Shown: positions 1-8,960, numbered from the stretch's first letter. The stretch: 64,000 nt of DNA from JALZCH01 sp036387135 (GCA_036387135.1 DASVUH010000025.1:248001-312000), one strand, 5' to 3'. The notes: a model not told the origin generated them from the letters alone. Program-made: numbers and translations.

Positions 1-389
1 AGGATATTGGTAAAATCAGCGTGACGCGCGTTTTAGCAATGACTGCGGCGGGAAAAGTCATCAATCCGAAAGCCGCGCACAGTCAGGAAATGGGCGGCGC
101 GATTTGGGGAATCGGAATGGCTTTGACCGAAGAAACCGAAATTGACCATCGCTACGGGCGCATAATAAACCCGAATTTGCAGCATTATCACGTCCCGACA
201 AACGGCGATGTTTTTGAAATCGAGACGGTGTTTGTCGAAGAAGACGACAAAATTGTCAACCCGCTCGGCGTCAAAGGAATGGGCGAGCTTGGAATGGTCG
301 GCGTTCCTGCGGCAATCGCCAACGCCGTCTTTCACGCGACCGGAAAACGAATCCGCGATTTGCCCATTACTCCGGCAAAACTTATGTGA
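1..389 (+). CDS. Xanthine dehydrogenase-type molybdopterin-binding subunit, C-terminal end (partial)
   Basis: The reading frame is already open at the first base, so this is the C-terminal part (about 128 residues) of a larger protein. The visible segment contains a GGAIWGIGMAL block and the VNPLGVKGMGELGMVG block followed by PAAIANAVFHATG, which are typical of the last domain of the large molybdenum subunit of xanthine dehydrogenase/aldehyde oxidase enzymes. The Glu in GMGELGM is at the place of the catalytic glutamate of that family. These enzymes hydroxylate purines or aldehydes using a molybdopterin cytosine dinucleotide cofactor. XdhC- and MocA-like genes 1.5 kb downstream on the same strand fit that job. 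Substrate cannot be told from this fragment. The gene ends 5 bp from the convergent kinase gene. Confidence 0.9.
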   Translation, partial: DIGKISVTRVLAMTAAGKVINPKAAHSQEMGGAIWGIGMALTEETEIDHRYGRIINPNLQHYHVPTNGDVFEIETVFVEEDDKIVNPLGVKGMGELGMVGVPAAIANAVFHATGKRIRDLPITPAKLM

Positions 390-394
390 ATCGG

Positions 395-1294
395 TTATTG
401 AAAAGGTTCTGCCAGACATCCGCCCGTTGACCAGATTTTTAGGTCGGTAAACGGATCGAGTTCTTTCAATAATTCAACGGTGTTGGCGAAACGCGCTTCG
501 GGAGATTTTTCCAGACAGCGATAAATTGTTTCTGCTAACGCCGCATCTATTTTTTGCCCGCTTTCTCCAAATTTCTTCGGATTTTCGACAAGCTGCGGAT
601 AACGCTCGGAGAGCGAAATTGATTCGCCTGACTCGTTTCCGCGCGAAAACGGGCGCTCGCCCGACAGCAATTCAAAAAGCAGCATTCCCAAACCGTAAAC
701 ATCGGTTGCCGGCGAGAGTTTTTCCCGCTTGATTTGTTCGGGCGCGAGATATTGCGGCGTTCCGCTGCGATCCGGCGGCGCGCGTTCGGGTTCTATTTTC
801 CAGACGACGCCGAAATCAATCAAAATCGGGCGACCGGCGCGCAAAATGATGTTTGAAGGTTTTAGATCGCGGTGCAAAAAACCTTTCGAGTGAATGTGTC
901 GCACCGCCGCCGCGAGGTGCTGAACAATCCGAACGGCGCGCGATACGGCAAACGCCCCGTTTTCTCTCAATTCGTCGCGCAACGTTCGTTCGCCGATGTG
1001 TTCGAGCAGTAGATACGACAATTCCGCGTGCTCGTTAAATTCAAATAGCCGTACAATTCCCGGATGATTCATCGCGGCGAGCGCCTCGGCTTCTTCAAAA
1101 AAAAGCCTTCGATATTTTGGATTGTCGGCGGCATCAGGTTTTAGCCGTTTGCAAATGAGCGGCGCGAGCATTTGATGGTGCCAGACGGCGAAAACGTCCG
1201 TGTTCATTCCGCTAGAAATGCGGTAAGCAATCGTGAAATCGCCGATGCGCCTGCCTTCTAACGGCGCATCATCGAAACTCAAAATTTCAGGCAT
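395..1294 (-). CDS. Serine/threonine protein kinase, cytosolic, 299 aa
   Basis: This is a single Hanks-type kinase domain. Visible landmarks are the ATP-binding Lys in LICKRL (about residue 49), HRDLKPSN (141-148), the DFG metal-binding motif (160-162), APE (184-186) and DVYGLGMLLFELLSGERPF in the C-lobe. The glycine-rich loop is degenerate (RISSGMNTDVF), but the catalytic residues are all present, so it is probably active. There is no membrane segment and no C-terminal sensor domain, unlike many bacterial PknB-type kinases, so it is likely a soluble regulator. The substrate is unknown. It lies between molybdenum-hydroxylase genes on the opposite strand, so a link to them is not implied. Confidence 0.9.
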   Translation of the reverse strand: MPEILSFDDAPLEGRRIGDFTIAYRISSGMNTDVFAVWHHQMLAPLICKRLKPDAADNPKYRRLFFEEAEALAAMNHPGIVRLFEFNEHAELSYLLLEHIGERTLRDELRENGAFAVSRAVRIVQHLAAAVRHIHSKGFLHRDLKPSNIILRAGRPILIDFGVVWKIEPERAPPDRSGTPQYLAPEQIKREKLSPATDVYGLGMLLFELLSGERPFSRGNESGESISLSERYPQLVENPKKFGESGQKIDAALAETIYRCLEKSPEARFANTVELLKELDPFTDLKIWSTGGCLAEPFQ

Positions 1295-1338
1295 CGCAGT
1301 TTTTGTTTTGACCGGAATCTTGCGAAAATCAACATCAT

Positions 1339-1396
1339 AAAAACGCCGGATAAAATTGTGATTTTAGTTTTAATCACAATTTTATCCGGCGTTTTT
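1339..1396. terminator. Perfect 25-bp inverted repeat, bidirectional-type terminator
   Basis: Arms 1339-1363 and 1372-1396 are exactly complementary with an 8-nt loop. The outer ends are AAAAA and TTTTT, so a U-tract follows the stem on either strand. It lies just after the stop codon of the small Gly/Ser-rich gene on the minus strand and just before the kinase start, so it most probably ends the small gene's transcript and insulates the kinase. Confidence 0.8.
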
Positions 1397-1421
1397 CTTC
1401 AAATAAAAATCAATCTCTCGA

Positions 1422-1661
1422 TTACTTTCCACCGGACGAAGAGCCGCCAGAACCGCTGCCGCCGCTCGTCCCGCCGTAACCGCCGGTTCCGCCGGTTTGC
1501 TGTTGACCGGCATTGCTTCCGCCGCCGCCTGAACCTTGCGAACTGGTGTAACCCGGTTCGCCCGGACGCGGCGGATGTCCGTCGCCGGTGGTTGAATGTG
1601 TGTCTTGTCCCTGCGATTGGTTTTGCGGGAAACCTCCCTGGTTTTCCTGATTATTTGCCAT
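1422..1661 (-). CDS. Small Gly/Ser/Gln-rich low-complexity protein, 79 aa
   Basis: I do not recognise a family. The protein begins MANNQENQGGFPQNQ and becomes almost pure Gly, Ser, Thr and Gln toward the C-terminus, with a central GHPPRPGEPGY segment. It has no signal peptide and no membrane segment, so it is predicted to be cytosolic and disordered. Evidence that it is real: the ATG is preceded by a strong AAGGAG Shine-Dalgarno at 10-nt spacing, and the stop codon is followed 26 bp on by a perfect terminator hairpin. Glycine-rich disordered proteins of this size are often stress- or phase-separation-related, but that is only a guess here. Confidence 0.6.
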   Translation of the reverse strand: MANNQENQGGFPQNQSQGQDTHSTTGDGHPPRPGEPGYTSSQGSGGGGSNAGQQQTGGTGGYGGTSGGSGSGGSSSGGK

Positions 1662-1902
1662 TATTTTCCTACTCCTTGTTCTTTTTTCGCCGCTCGTTTG
1701 TACGAACTGCGTGCAATTAAATTGCTTTTAAGCGTTTCACAGCAAAGAACATACCAACGTTATAAATTCGCCTTGTAAACTGTTTCATCGAGATAGGGGT
1801 CATAACAATAGAAAATATCTCGAATCAAAATTTATATGAGAAAATAACGAATTGCACAATCAAATTATTTCGGGTGTAATTTATATTTTTATCGGCAAGC
1901 GA

Positions 1903-3033
1903 ATGAAAGAGTTGCAAAACATTCTCGCCCAAATACGGGAAATTGATTCAAGCGGCGCAAAAGCGGTTCTGGCGACTGTCGTTGATGTTAAGGGTTCGAG
2001 TTATCGCTTGCCGGGCGCGAAAATGCTGATTCTCGAAACGGGCGAAACTTTCGGCACGGTTTCGGGCGGTTGCCTCGAAGCCGATGTTTTGGAACGAGCC
2101 AAACGAGTTTTGCAAACCGGCGCGGCGCAGGTTTTTACTTATGACACAACCGCAAACGACGATTCGGTTTTCAGCCTCAACATGGGCTGTCGGGGCGTAA
2201 TTCGGATATTGCTCGAAACGATTGACCGTCAAAGCATCTTAATTCGAACTTTACAAACGGCTTTTGAAAATCAGGAACGCCAAACTATCGTAACGCTGAT
2301 TTCAGCGGATTCCAGCCTCGATATTCCAATCGGCGGGAGAGTTTTTTACAGCGAAGTAGAACAATTTGATTTCAAAAATCTCCCGAAGTTTTTGGAAGGC
2401 TCTCGCCGATTGGTTAATGATTGCGAGATTTTTTTTGACGAAAATTGTATTTCGCAGATAAAAACTTATGAGTTTGAGCAAGGAAGCTTTGAGTTCTTCT
2501 TTGAAAATATCAAACCGCCTGTTTCGCTCGTAGTTTTCGGCGCAGGCGCAGACGCCGTTCCGCTTGTCAGTTTTGCTAAAGGTCTGGGCTGGCGCGTATC
2601 AATTGTAGATCACCGCCCGGCGATTGCGACCGAAGAACGTTTCCCGAAAGCAGACGAAATTGTCATCTCGCGCCCTGAAAATTTAAACGAAAATTTATTT
2701 GTTTCCTCGCAAACCGTCGCCGTCATAATGACGCACGATTACTCGAAAGACAAGGAAATCCTGCGCCGAATTTTACCGCTCAATCCGGTTTACGTCGGAG
2801 TTTTAGGACCGAAACGCCGCACTGAAACTATGCTGCAGGAATTAGCCGACGAAAGCGAAAAGTTTAGCGAGGAACAACTGCAAAAACTTTATGCGCCCGT
2901 CGGTCTGGACATCGGCGCGGATACGCCCGAATCAATCGCGCTTTCGATTATTGCCGAAATAAACGCCGTTCTCGCCAATCGCGCGGGCGGTTTTCTACGA
3001 AACCGAACGGGTTCGATTTACGAGCGAAGCTGA
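1903..3033 (+). CDS. xdhC: XdhC/CoxI family molybdenum-hydroxylase maturation protein
   Basis: XdhC proteins bind the molybdenum cofactor and insert its sulfurated form into xanthine-dehydrogenase-type enzymes. The N-terminal XdhC/CoxI domain is visible as GSSYRLPGAKMLI and GTVSGGCLEADV. The C-terminal half is a Rossmann-like domain (VVFGAGADAVPLV, then VDHRP) with a conserved GVLGPKRRTE segment. A TTG at 1852 would add 17 residues, but the ATG at 1903 gives the family's usual MKELQ-type start and is preferred. The stop overlaps the next start as TGATG, indicating translational coupling with the MocA-like gene. Its client is probably the enzyme whose end lies at 1-389. Confidence 0.92.
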   Translation: MKELQNILAQIREIDSSGAKAVLATVVDVKGSSYRLPGAKMLILETGETFGTVSGGCLEADVLERAKRVLQTGAAQVFTYDTTANDDSVFSLNMGCRGVIRILLETIDRQSILIRTLQTAFENQERQTIVTLISADSSLDIPIGGRVFYSEVEQFDFKNLPKFLEGSRRLVNDCEIFFDENCISQIKTYEFEQGSFEFFFENIKPPVSLVVFGAGADAVPLVSFAKGLGWRVSIVDHRPAIATEERFPKADEIVISRPENLNENLFVSSQTVAVIMTHDYSKDKEILRRILPLNPVYVGVLGPKRRTETMLQELADESEKFSEEQLQKLYAPVGLDIGADTPESIALSIIAEINAVLANRAGGFLRNRTGSIYERS

Positions 3034-3626
3034 TGCAAAAAATCGGAATCATAATTCTTGCCGCCGGAGCTTCCACGCGGATGAACGGCGAGCCGAAACA
3101 ACTTCTCGAATTTGAAGGAAAAACGCTTTTACGCCGCGCAGCGGAAACCGCTTTGTCTTCCGGCTTGCGCCCGATTGTCGTTGTTTTGGGCGCAAACGCT
3201 GAAAAATTGCAGCCGGAAATCAAAAATTTGCCCGTTCTCACGGCAATCAACGAAAATTGGGCGACCGGAATGGGCGGTTCAATCAAAACGGGCTTATCTG
3301 TTCTGCTGGGGGAAAACCGAGGAATCGAAGCGGCAATTCTGATGCTCTGCGACCAACCGTTCGTCACGGCGAAAACTCTCAACCGTTTAGTTGAAGCTTT
3401 CCAAAAAACAAAAAAGCCGATTGCGGCTTGCCAATACGCCGACACAATCGGCGTCCCGGCTCTGTTCGCCCGCGAAATGTTCGCCGAACTGTCCGATTTG
3501 CAAGGCGATGCAGGCGCAAAAGCCGTTATCAAAAAACATGCCGCCGAAGTTGCCAAAACCCCCGCGCCCGAAGCCGCTTTTGACGTTGATACTCAAGCCG
3601 ATTTTCAAAAACTTTTGTCCGATTAA
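3033..3626 (+). CDS. mocA: MocA-like molybdenum cofactor cytidylyltransferase (NTP transferase)
   Basis: This 197-residue protein has the nucleotidyltransferase signature LAAGASTRM followed by PKQLLEF (residues 9-27), plus GMGGSIKTGL and LCDQPFVT, which match the MocA/YgfJ family. MocA adds CMP to molybdopterin to make the cytosine dinucleotide cofactor used by xanthine-dehydrogenase-type enzymes. The start codon shares one base with the xdhC stop, so the two are coupled. An alternative family member would transfer another nucleotide to a sugar phosphate, but the neighbours favour molybdenum cofactor work. Confidence 0.88.
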   Translation: MQKIGIIILAAGASTRMNGEPKQLLEFEGKTLLRRAAETALSSGLRPIVVVLGANAEKLQPEIKNLPVLTAINENWATGMGGSIKTGLSVLLGENRGIEAAILMLCDQPFVTAKTLNRLVEAFQKTKKPIAACQYADTIGVPALFAREMFAELSDLQGDAGAKAVIKKHAAEVAKTPAPEAAFDVDTQADFQKLLSD

Positions 3627-3636
3627 ATATAAAACT

Positions 3637-6144
3637 TCAAGATGTTTTCTTTTCTGCTCTTGAATCCGGCAAAGATTTTTGATTTGCCTTTTTGTTGACG
3701 CGACTGTTTCGCTTTTGCTTGTTTGTTTTTTTAGACGTTTGATTTTCGTTTGCCGGTTTTTCCTGCAAAAAGCGAATTGTTTCCTCAACGACTCCGCGAA
3801 CTTCCGGCGAAAGTTTTTCAATCAATGTTTCGTCATTTGTTTGTATGTAATCAATAGCTCTTTCTAAGGCATAAAATGGATTATATTCGCCTAGTTCGTT
3901 AATTAATTCCTTAACATATTCAACGCCGGCAGATTTGATAATTGCAATCATTGAAAGGTAAACAAATTCTTTTGAAAGAATTTGCTGTAATCCATTTCCC
4001 TTTTTTGCGGAAATAACAAACTCTTTCCAAGTATGCTTTGCATTATCAAAGCTTCTGTCATCAGTTTGTTGAAAAAATATAAAAAGTAAAGCTACTGCTT
4101 TGCCATACCAAGAATCTGTATTTTCATGATTAATCTTTAATGCATGGCTAAAACTATCAAGAGCCTGTTCATGCCGTCCTAACAGTCCCAGAGCAATTCC
4201 CCTATTATGCAATGCCCCGACGTGATTTGGATCAATTTCAAGTGCTTTATCACAATAATTAACAGCTTTCTCATATTTTTTTAACTCATAAAATGCATCT
4301 GCGAGTCCAAGCCATGCGTCGATATGTTTTGGGTTTAATTTTAATGCACGGTTATATTTTAGAATCGCATCTTTAAACTGGTTTAACTCTAAAAGGGCAT
4401 CCCCATATTCTGTCCATACTTGATAATTTTCATACCCATTCCTTAATGCAGTTTCAAAACTTTTTGCGGCTTCACTAAAATTCCCTAGTTGAATTAGAAG
4501 AGACCCGCGAACGCCCCATCCGGCTTTAGAATCAGGTTTAATTTCTAGAGCTTCATTAAAATGCTCTAATGCTTCCTCGATTTTGCCTTCTTTAAATGCT
4601 TTACTCCCAAGCAACACATTTAAGGGGTATCTAACTTTATCACTCGAAGATAATTGAATCGTTAAACAATTTTCCAGGTCGTTCACGCTTATACAATCGT
4701 TTTCTATTAGTGTTCCAAGCGATTTAAAAGATAGATTTCTTAAAATTTCCGGCGCTAAATATTCTTTTAAACTTGCAAAATCTTTAATTTCAACATATCC
4801 GCATATGATTTTATGCATTGTTTCTGAGCGCACTTCTGAAGAAGGCATTGCTTCAGCTAATAAAAATTGATGTTCTAGTGTGTCGCGCGCATCTTTAAAT
4901 TTTCCTTTTACAAAATGTTCTTGAAACACTGTTGCTAATCGTGTCGTCGCTGCGCTTAATTCTCTTAATGAAAAAATTGCATTAAGGGCATTAACAAGCC
5001 ATTGCAATTTTTCGCGGCGGTTGCGACCGAAGCGCATTTGATGCCAGATGGCGTAGAGTTTTTCCGAAAGCGTGTAATAAGTATTGCGCCCACGTAAATT
5101 TGCCGCACGAATGTGACCTGTTTCCACAAGACGTTTGAGTTGGGCGCTGGCTTGATTCGGAGAAAGGCGCGTTTGTTTGGCAATCTCGCCCGGCGTTAAA
5201 CCTTCATTTGTCCGGCTGCTTTCGCGGGCGATTAAATCCAGAATTTTTCGCTGCTGCGGAGGCAAGGCTTCGACTTTGGCTTTGTAATATGGCGTTACTT
5301 CGTCAAGCAGTTTTTCCAAACCGTTCATCACGTCATTCATTTTGGTGCTTGTGATGACGCGGTAAAGCATCAGCACCAGACGCGGATTGCCGCCTGAGAA
5401 AAATTCGAGCGCGCGGAGCTTTGGTCTTTGTTTTTCAAGAACTTTGTCAAAATCTTTGCGCCCGTCAAGCTCGGCTCGGCGTATCAGGAGTTCTTCCATT
5501 TGCTCGAAAGACAAATCGTTGAGATTTTCGATTTTGAAGAAATTGTAAAGCGGTTGGTCGTAGGCTCTGGCTTCATGAAAAAAAGTTGTCGCGCCGCCGA
5601 TGAGCATAATTGCGCCGTCGTTCATCAATACGTCGCGCAATCTGGCGTTGTCGCGTTCGTCGTTGATTTGCTGGAGAATTTGATCGAAATTATCAACCAA
5701 TACCAAAATGCGTTTTTTATTTTTACGACGCCAATCTTTGATCAATGCATAAGTCACTTCCTGCAAATCTTCGTTGTTCGGATATTCGGAAGGCAGTTTT
5801 TCAATTTGCTGTTGAAGCTCATTGTCTTTTGTATCAGTCGCCAGATGCTGCAAGATTTGAATCCAAAAATCCGATAAATCATAAATGTTGTAACTTTCTT
5901 CTGGAAAACGCACGACTTGCCATTGTTCTGCCAGACCTCTGTCTTTAACAGCGAATTGTATTATCAGCAACATCGTCGTTTTCCCCATTCCGCGCGGCGC
6001 GAGAATAACAACGTGTTGGACGCCTGCCCCGTCGGGCTGCCGTTTGATTAAATTAACGAGTTCGTCAACTAAAGATTGACGCGCTACGAATGTAGCTTTA
6101 ATGTCCGCTTCGCTCATTAAATCGGGATTATAAAAAAACTCCAT
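3637..6144 (-). CDS. STAND-like P-loop ATPase with winged-helix and TPR domains, 835 aa
   Basis: The N-terminal third is a P-loop ATPase: Walker A APRGMGKTT (49-57) and Walker B RILVLVDNFD (145-154). A winged-helix segment follows (about 300-370, LTPGEIAKQTRLS then SAQLKRLVETGHI). Tetratricopeptide repeats occupy roughly 500-720 (e.g. ALEHFNEALEIKPDSKAGW and KYEKAVNYCDKALEIDPNH). A Lys/Arg-rich tail ends the protein. The order ATPase, wHTH, TPR is that of STAND signal-transduction ATPases, where the repeats sense a ligand. A GAGGTG ribosome site sits 6 nt before ATG. It follows the 403-aa ATPase gene by 19 bp. The TPR-coding part (about 3840-4960) is visibly more AT-rich than the ATPase part, suggesting domain joining. 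The role is unknown: defence, regulation or conflict are all possible. Confidence 0.75.
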   Translation of the reverse strand: MEFFYNPDLMSEADIKATFVARQSLVDELVNLIKRQPDGAGVQHVVILAPRGMGKTTMLLIIQFAVKDRGLAEQWQVVRFPEESYNIYDLSDFWIQILQHLATDTKDNELQQQIEKLPSEYPNNEDLQEVTYALIKDWRRKNKKRILVLVDNFDQILQQINDERDNARLRDVLMNDGAIMLIGGATTFFHEARAYDQPLYNFFKIENLNDLSFEQMEELLIRRAELDGRKDFDKVLEKQRPKLRALEFFSGGNPRLVLMLYRVITSTKMNDVMNGLEKLLDEVTPYYKAKVEALPPQQRKILDLIARESSRTNEGLTPGEIAKQTRLSPNQASAQLKRLVETGHIRAANLRGRNTYYTLSEKLYAIWHQMRFGRNRREKLQWLVNALNAIFSLRELSAATTRLATVFQEHFVKGKFKDARDTLEHQFLLAEAMPSSEVRSETMHKIICGYVEIKDFASLKEYLAPEILRNLSFKSLGTLIENDCISVNDLENCLTIQLSSSDKVRYPLNVLLGSKAFKEGKIEEALEHFNEALEIKPDSKAGWGVRGSLLIQLGNFSEAAKSFETALRNGYENYQVWTEYGDALLELNQFKDAILKYNRALKLNPKHIDAWLGLADAFYELKKYEKAVNYCDKALEIDPNHVGALHNRGIALGLLGRHEQALDSFSHALKINHENTDSWYGKAVALLFIFFQQTDDRSFDNAKHTWKEFVISAKKGNGLQQILSKEFVYLSMIAIIKSAGVEYVKELINELGEYNPFYALERAIDYIQTNDETLIEKLSPEVRGVVEETIRFLQEKPANENQTSKKTNKQKRNSRVNKKANQKSLPDSRAEKKTS

Positions 6145-6163
6145 TCTTCACCTCGCTAAATAA

Positions 6164-7375
6164 TTAAACTTCTGTTTCCATTCCGTAATGACGCAGCCAC
6201 CAATCACGAAGCAGTTTTGAGGCAAAGCAATAAACTCGCTTCTCTGCATCGAATTGAATATAAAAATCGTTTTCCAGATTTGTCATCATTCGATTGAATT
6301 TCTCAACGTTCACGTCGTTTCCGATTTCTTTTTTGTAAAATTGATAGCAGACATCACGAGTCAGCTTTTCGTTGAGGGCTAATTCGCGCAGAATTCTTTT
6401 GGCGGCTTTTTCTTCGGCTGGCTCGTAATAATCGCGCAAGCGTCCGTAATAATGATCGAAATACGTTTTGCAATCCACGCCTAATACTTTGTCCCGATAA
6501 ATTTTCTCGACTCGCTTTGGCGTAACGGCGTCATCATTTTGTGCCTTTGCTTTGGCAACTTCGGAGAAAATCACTTGAATAAAATACGGAATCGGTTCGC
6601 CGATGACCTTAAGCATTTTATTTTTGACGGGAGCAGATAACTCTAATTCGTGAGATTCGGCAAGGTCTTCCAGCAAATTTTTGGCGACCTTTGGCGTAAA
6701 CGGTTCAAGTCGCAATTGCTCGAAATCGTTAATAGTCGCAATTTCTCCGAGTTCATTCAGAACGTGTCCGATTCCAATCGAACCGGCAATTAAAAATCTG
6801 ACGTTTTGTGTTTCCGGCATCTGACGTAAGCGCCTTAACCAGCGAAGAAGTGTTTTGGCTTCCTCACGATGATTTGCAGATTTCGCCATCCGGTCAATCA
6901 TCATCGGAAACTCATCAAGCACGAAAATGACGGTTTCCTTAATTCCGGCAATGCGTTTGAAAAGCTCTTCGCCCTTTTCTTGCCAGTCCGTGCGTAACTG
7001 TTCCCGTAATTTAACTTTTACTTTTAATAACTCAACTTCTTCAAAATTGCTTTTAAAACGTGACCAGAGCGTATTTGGGAAATAACTAAGACCGCTTGCG
7101 AGTTTTGAAAATGTGCTGTCTGATGCAAGCTGAACAATTAAAGTGGCAATCAAATCCGCTGGTTCGATCAAATGTTCCAAATCGGCATGAATGATTTTGT
7201 AATTATCTCGCGGTTCGTCAATCAAGCGATACATTATGCTTGTTTTCCCGAAACGACGAGGTGCAGCAAGCAATACATGACCTGCTCTTAGTTTCTGCCA
7301 TACCAATTCAACAAATTTTTCCCGTCCATAAAAATCTTTCCCGCGCACTGGTGACCCGACTCTATTTGTAATCAT
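6164..7375 (-). CDS. Archaeal-type P-loop ATPase (AAA/STAND superfamily), 403 aa
   Basis: The protein opens with SPVRGKDFYGREKFV, the typical entry into archaeal-type ATPase domains, then Walker A APRRFGKTS (38-46), Walker B VIFVLDEF (149-156) and a sensor-1-like RFLIAGSIGIG. The C-terminal part (about 290-400) is Lys/Glu-rich and probably a winged-helix-like region. It has no membrane segment. It is the first gene of a two-gene operon with the 835-aa STAND-like protein, and a GAGG ribosome site lies 5 nt before the ATG. A 34-bp palindrome sits immediately upstream. Related ATPases are scattered in cyanobacteria, archaea and environmental bacteria, often without known function. I infer the two proteins act together. 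Confidence 0.75.
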   Translation of the reverse strand: MITNRVGSPVRGKDFYGREKFVELVWQKLRAGHVLLAAPRRFGKTSIMYRLIDEPRDNYKIIHADLEHLIEPADLIATLIVQLASDSTFSKLASGLSYFPNTLWSRFKSNFEEVELLKVKVKLREQLRTDWQEKGEELFKRIAGIKETVIFVLDEFPMMIDRMAKSANHREEAKTLLRWLRRLRQMPETQNVRFLIAGSIGIGHVLNELGEIATINDFEQLRLEPFTPKVAKNLLEDLAESHELELSAPVKNKMLKVIGEPIPYFIQVIFSEVAKAKAQNDDAVTPKRVEKIYRDKVLGVDCKTYFDHYYGRLRDYYEPAEEKAAKRILRELALNEKLTRDVCYQFYKKEIGNDVNVEKFNRMMTNLENDFYIQFDAEKRVYCFASKLLRDWWLRHYGMETEV

Positions 7376-7386
7376 ATAAGCCTCAA

Positions 7387-7420
7387 TACAACAGATTTGT
7401 TGTACAACAAATCTGTTGTA
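7387..7420. promoter_or_regulatory. Perfect 34-bp palindrome; probable double operator for the ATPase operon
   Basis: The 34 bases read identically on both strands. Each half also holds an inner repeat, ACAACA-N4-TGTTGT, so the site is two adjacent 16-bp operators. On the minus strand a TTGACT (7423-7428) precedes it and a -10 would fall in the palindrome centre (TGTACA), while the ribosome site and ATG (7375) follow at once. A dimeric repressor binding here would block the promoter. The wHTH of the 835-aa protein is one candidate, giving autoregulation, but this is inference. Confidence 0.7.
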
Positions 7421-7519
7421 GAAGTCAAGAGAGAATTTATGTTTAGATTTGCGAGGTAATAGATAAGAAATGTCTGCAAAAAGTATGGAGAAATATTTTT
7501 ATTTTCGGCAGTGTAATTC

Positions 7520-8944
7520 TTACCACCAGCCTAAAATTTTCCACCAAGCGAGTCCGAAAACAGTCCAAATCAGAATGTTGGCGATTGAAGCCAGAAAGCC
7601 GATTGTCCACCAATTGCCTTGTCGGACGTAGCCTGTGCCGAAATAAACCGCGCCTGATGTTGTACCGTAATGCGTGATTGAGGCGTTGAGATTCGAGAAA
7701 TAAGCGAGCAGCAAAACGGCTAGTCCGGCGGGCGCGCCTGCCGTCAGGCTGACGGTTAGAAACGGGATGAACATTGCCGTCACGTGAGCGGTGATCGAGG
7801 CGAAGGCGTAATGCGAATAAAAATAAACGAAAACTAAAACGGCGAGCGCCGCCGACCATTGCCAGCCGGTTGTAAAGCTCGCAGCGCGTTCGGCGAAAAG
7901 CTTGGTCAACCCGGTTTCGCCCAGTGCGCCAGCCATATTGACCAAACCGCCGTACCAGATGAAAACTTCCCACGCCGCTTTTTCCTGAATCAAATCTTCC
8001 CAGTTCAAGACTTTAGAGACGAGAAGCCCGACGAGTCCGATCAGCGCGACAACCGTAGTGTCGAGATTGTGCAGCCAGCCTTTTGTCATCCAGAGCGCAG
8101 CGGTGGCGATGAAAGTCAGCAGCATCAATTTTTCGTGGCGGCTCATTGCGCCCATTTTTTCGAGTTCTTCCGACGCCAACTGCGCGGCTGCGGGTGTGTG
8201 TTTGATTCCGGGCGGGAAAAAGCGATAAATCAAAAGCGGCACGACCGTGAGCGAAATTATCGCCGGGACAATTGCGCCGATGAACCAGCGCGCGTAGGTG
8301 ATTTCAATTCCGGCGGTTTGCTGGGCGAATTTGGCGATGATGACGTTTGAGGCTTGCCCCGTTAGGAAAGTGGCGCAGAAAATCACGTCGCATTGATAAA
8401 GCAGATTCATCAAAAACGTGCCGAGCTTTTCCGGGTTTTCTTCGGGCGTCGAGTCATAGGTTTCGGCGACCGAACGCGCAATCGGCATTACAATTCCGCC
8501 GTTGCGCGCGCCGTTTGACGGAACAACAGAGGACAAAACGCCGTCCGTAAAAGCTAGCGCGTAACCGAGTCCCAGAGTTGTATGTCCGATGGCTCTGACA
8601 AAAAGCAGCGCAATGCGCCTGCCCAAGCTGGTTTTAATCATTCCGCGCGCCAGAAAAAATGCGATTAAAACGAGCCAGACGACCGGATCGGCGTAGCCTT
8701 TGAGCGCGTCGCCGATTGACAGCGCGCCGAAAATCGGCAAAGCCGCAACGCCGATTAAAACCATCGCGCCAGCCGGAACCGGGCGCGCAATCGAACCGAC
8801 AATCGTCGCCAGAAAAATTGCCAGCAAAATCCACGATTCGCGTTTGATGCCTTCGGGAACTGGGCAAAAAGCGACTGCGAGAGCGCAAGCCGCAACAATC
8901 AGCCAGCGATGCCAGCTTTTAAATTTTTCCGATTCTTCGGACAT
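7520..8944 (-). CDS. DASS/SLC13-family anion (dicarboxylate or sulfate) transporter, 474 aa
   Basis: This is an integral membrane protein with roughly 11-12 hydrophobic segments. The family's two substrate/sodium motifs are visible as SSVVPSNGARNGG and TGQASNVI. The overall match is to CitT/SodiT-type members of the divalent anion:sodium symporter family, which exchange or co-transport C4-dicarboxylates, citrate, 2-oxoglutarate or sulfate. The substrate cannot be fixed from sequence alone. It is a single gene, read toward the ATPase operon, and its own upstream side is closed off by a terminator hairpin at 8961-9000. Confidence 0.85.
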   Translation of the reverse strand: MSEESEKFKSWHRWLIVAACALAVAFCPVPEGIKRESWILLAIFLATIVGSIARPVPAGAMVLIGVAALPIFGALSIGDALKGYADPVVWLVLIAFFLARGMIKTSLGRRIALLFVRAIGHTTLGLGYALAFTDGVLSSVVPSNGARNGGIVMPIARSVAETYDSTPEENPEKLGTFLMNLLYQCDVIFCATFLTGQASNVIIAKFAQQTAGIEITYARWFIGAIVPAIISLTVVPLLIYRFFPPGIKHTPAAAQLASEELEKMGAMSRHEKLMLLTFIATAALWMTKGWLHNLDTTVVALIGLVGLLVSKVLNWEDLIQEKAAWEVFIWYGGLVNMAGALGETGLTKLFAERAASFTTGWQWSAALAVLVFVYFYSHYAFASITAHVTAMFIPFLTVSLTAGAPAGLAVLLLAYFSNLNASITHYGTTSGAVYFGTGYVRQGNWWTIGFLASIANILIWTVFGLAWWKILGWW

Positions 8945-8960
8945 TTTGATTTAATCAAAA

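Noticed and set aside
7443..7973. 176-aa minus-strand open frame
   Set aside because: It is rich in Arg and Phe, overlaps the DASS transporter in another frame and has no domain features; a shadow of that gene.
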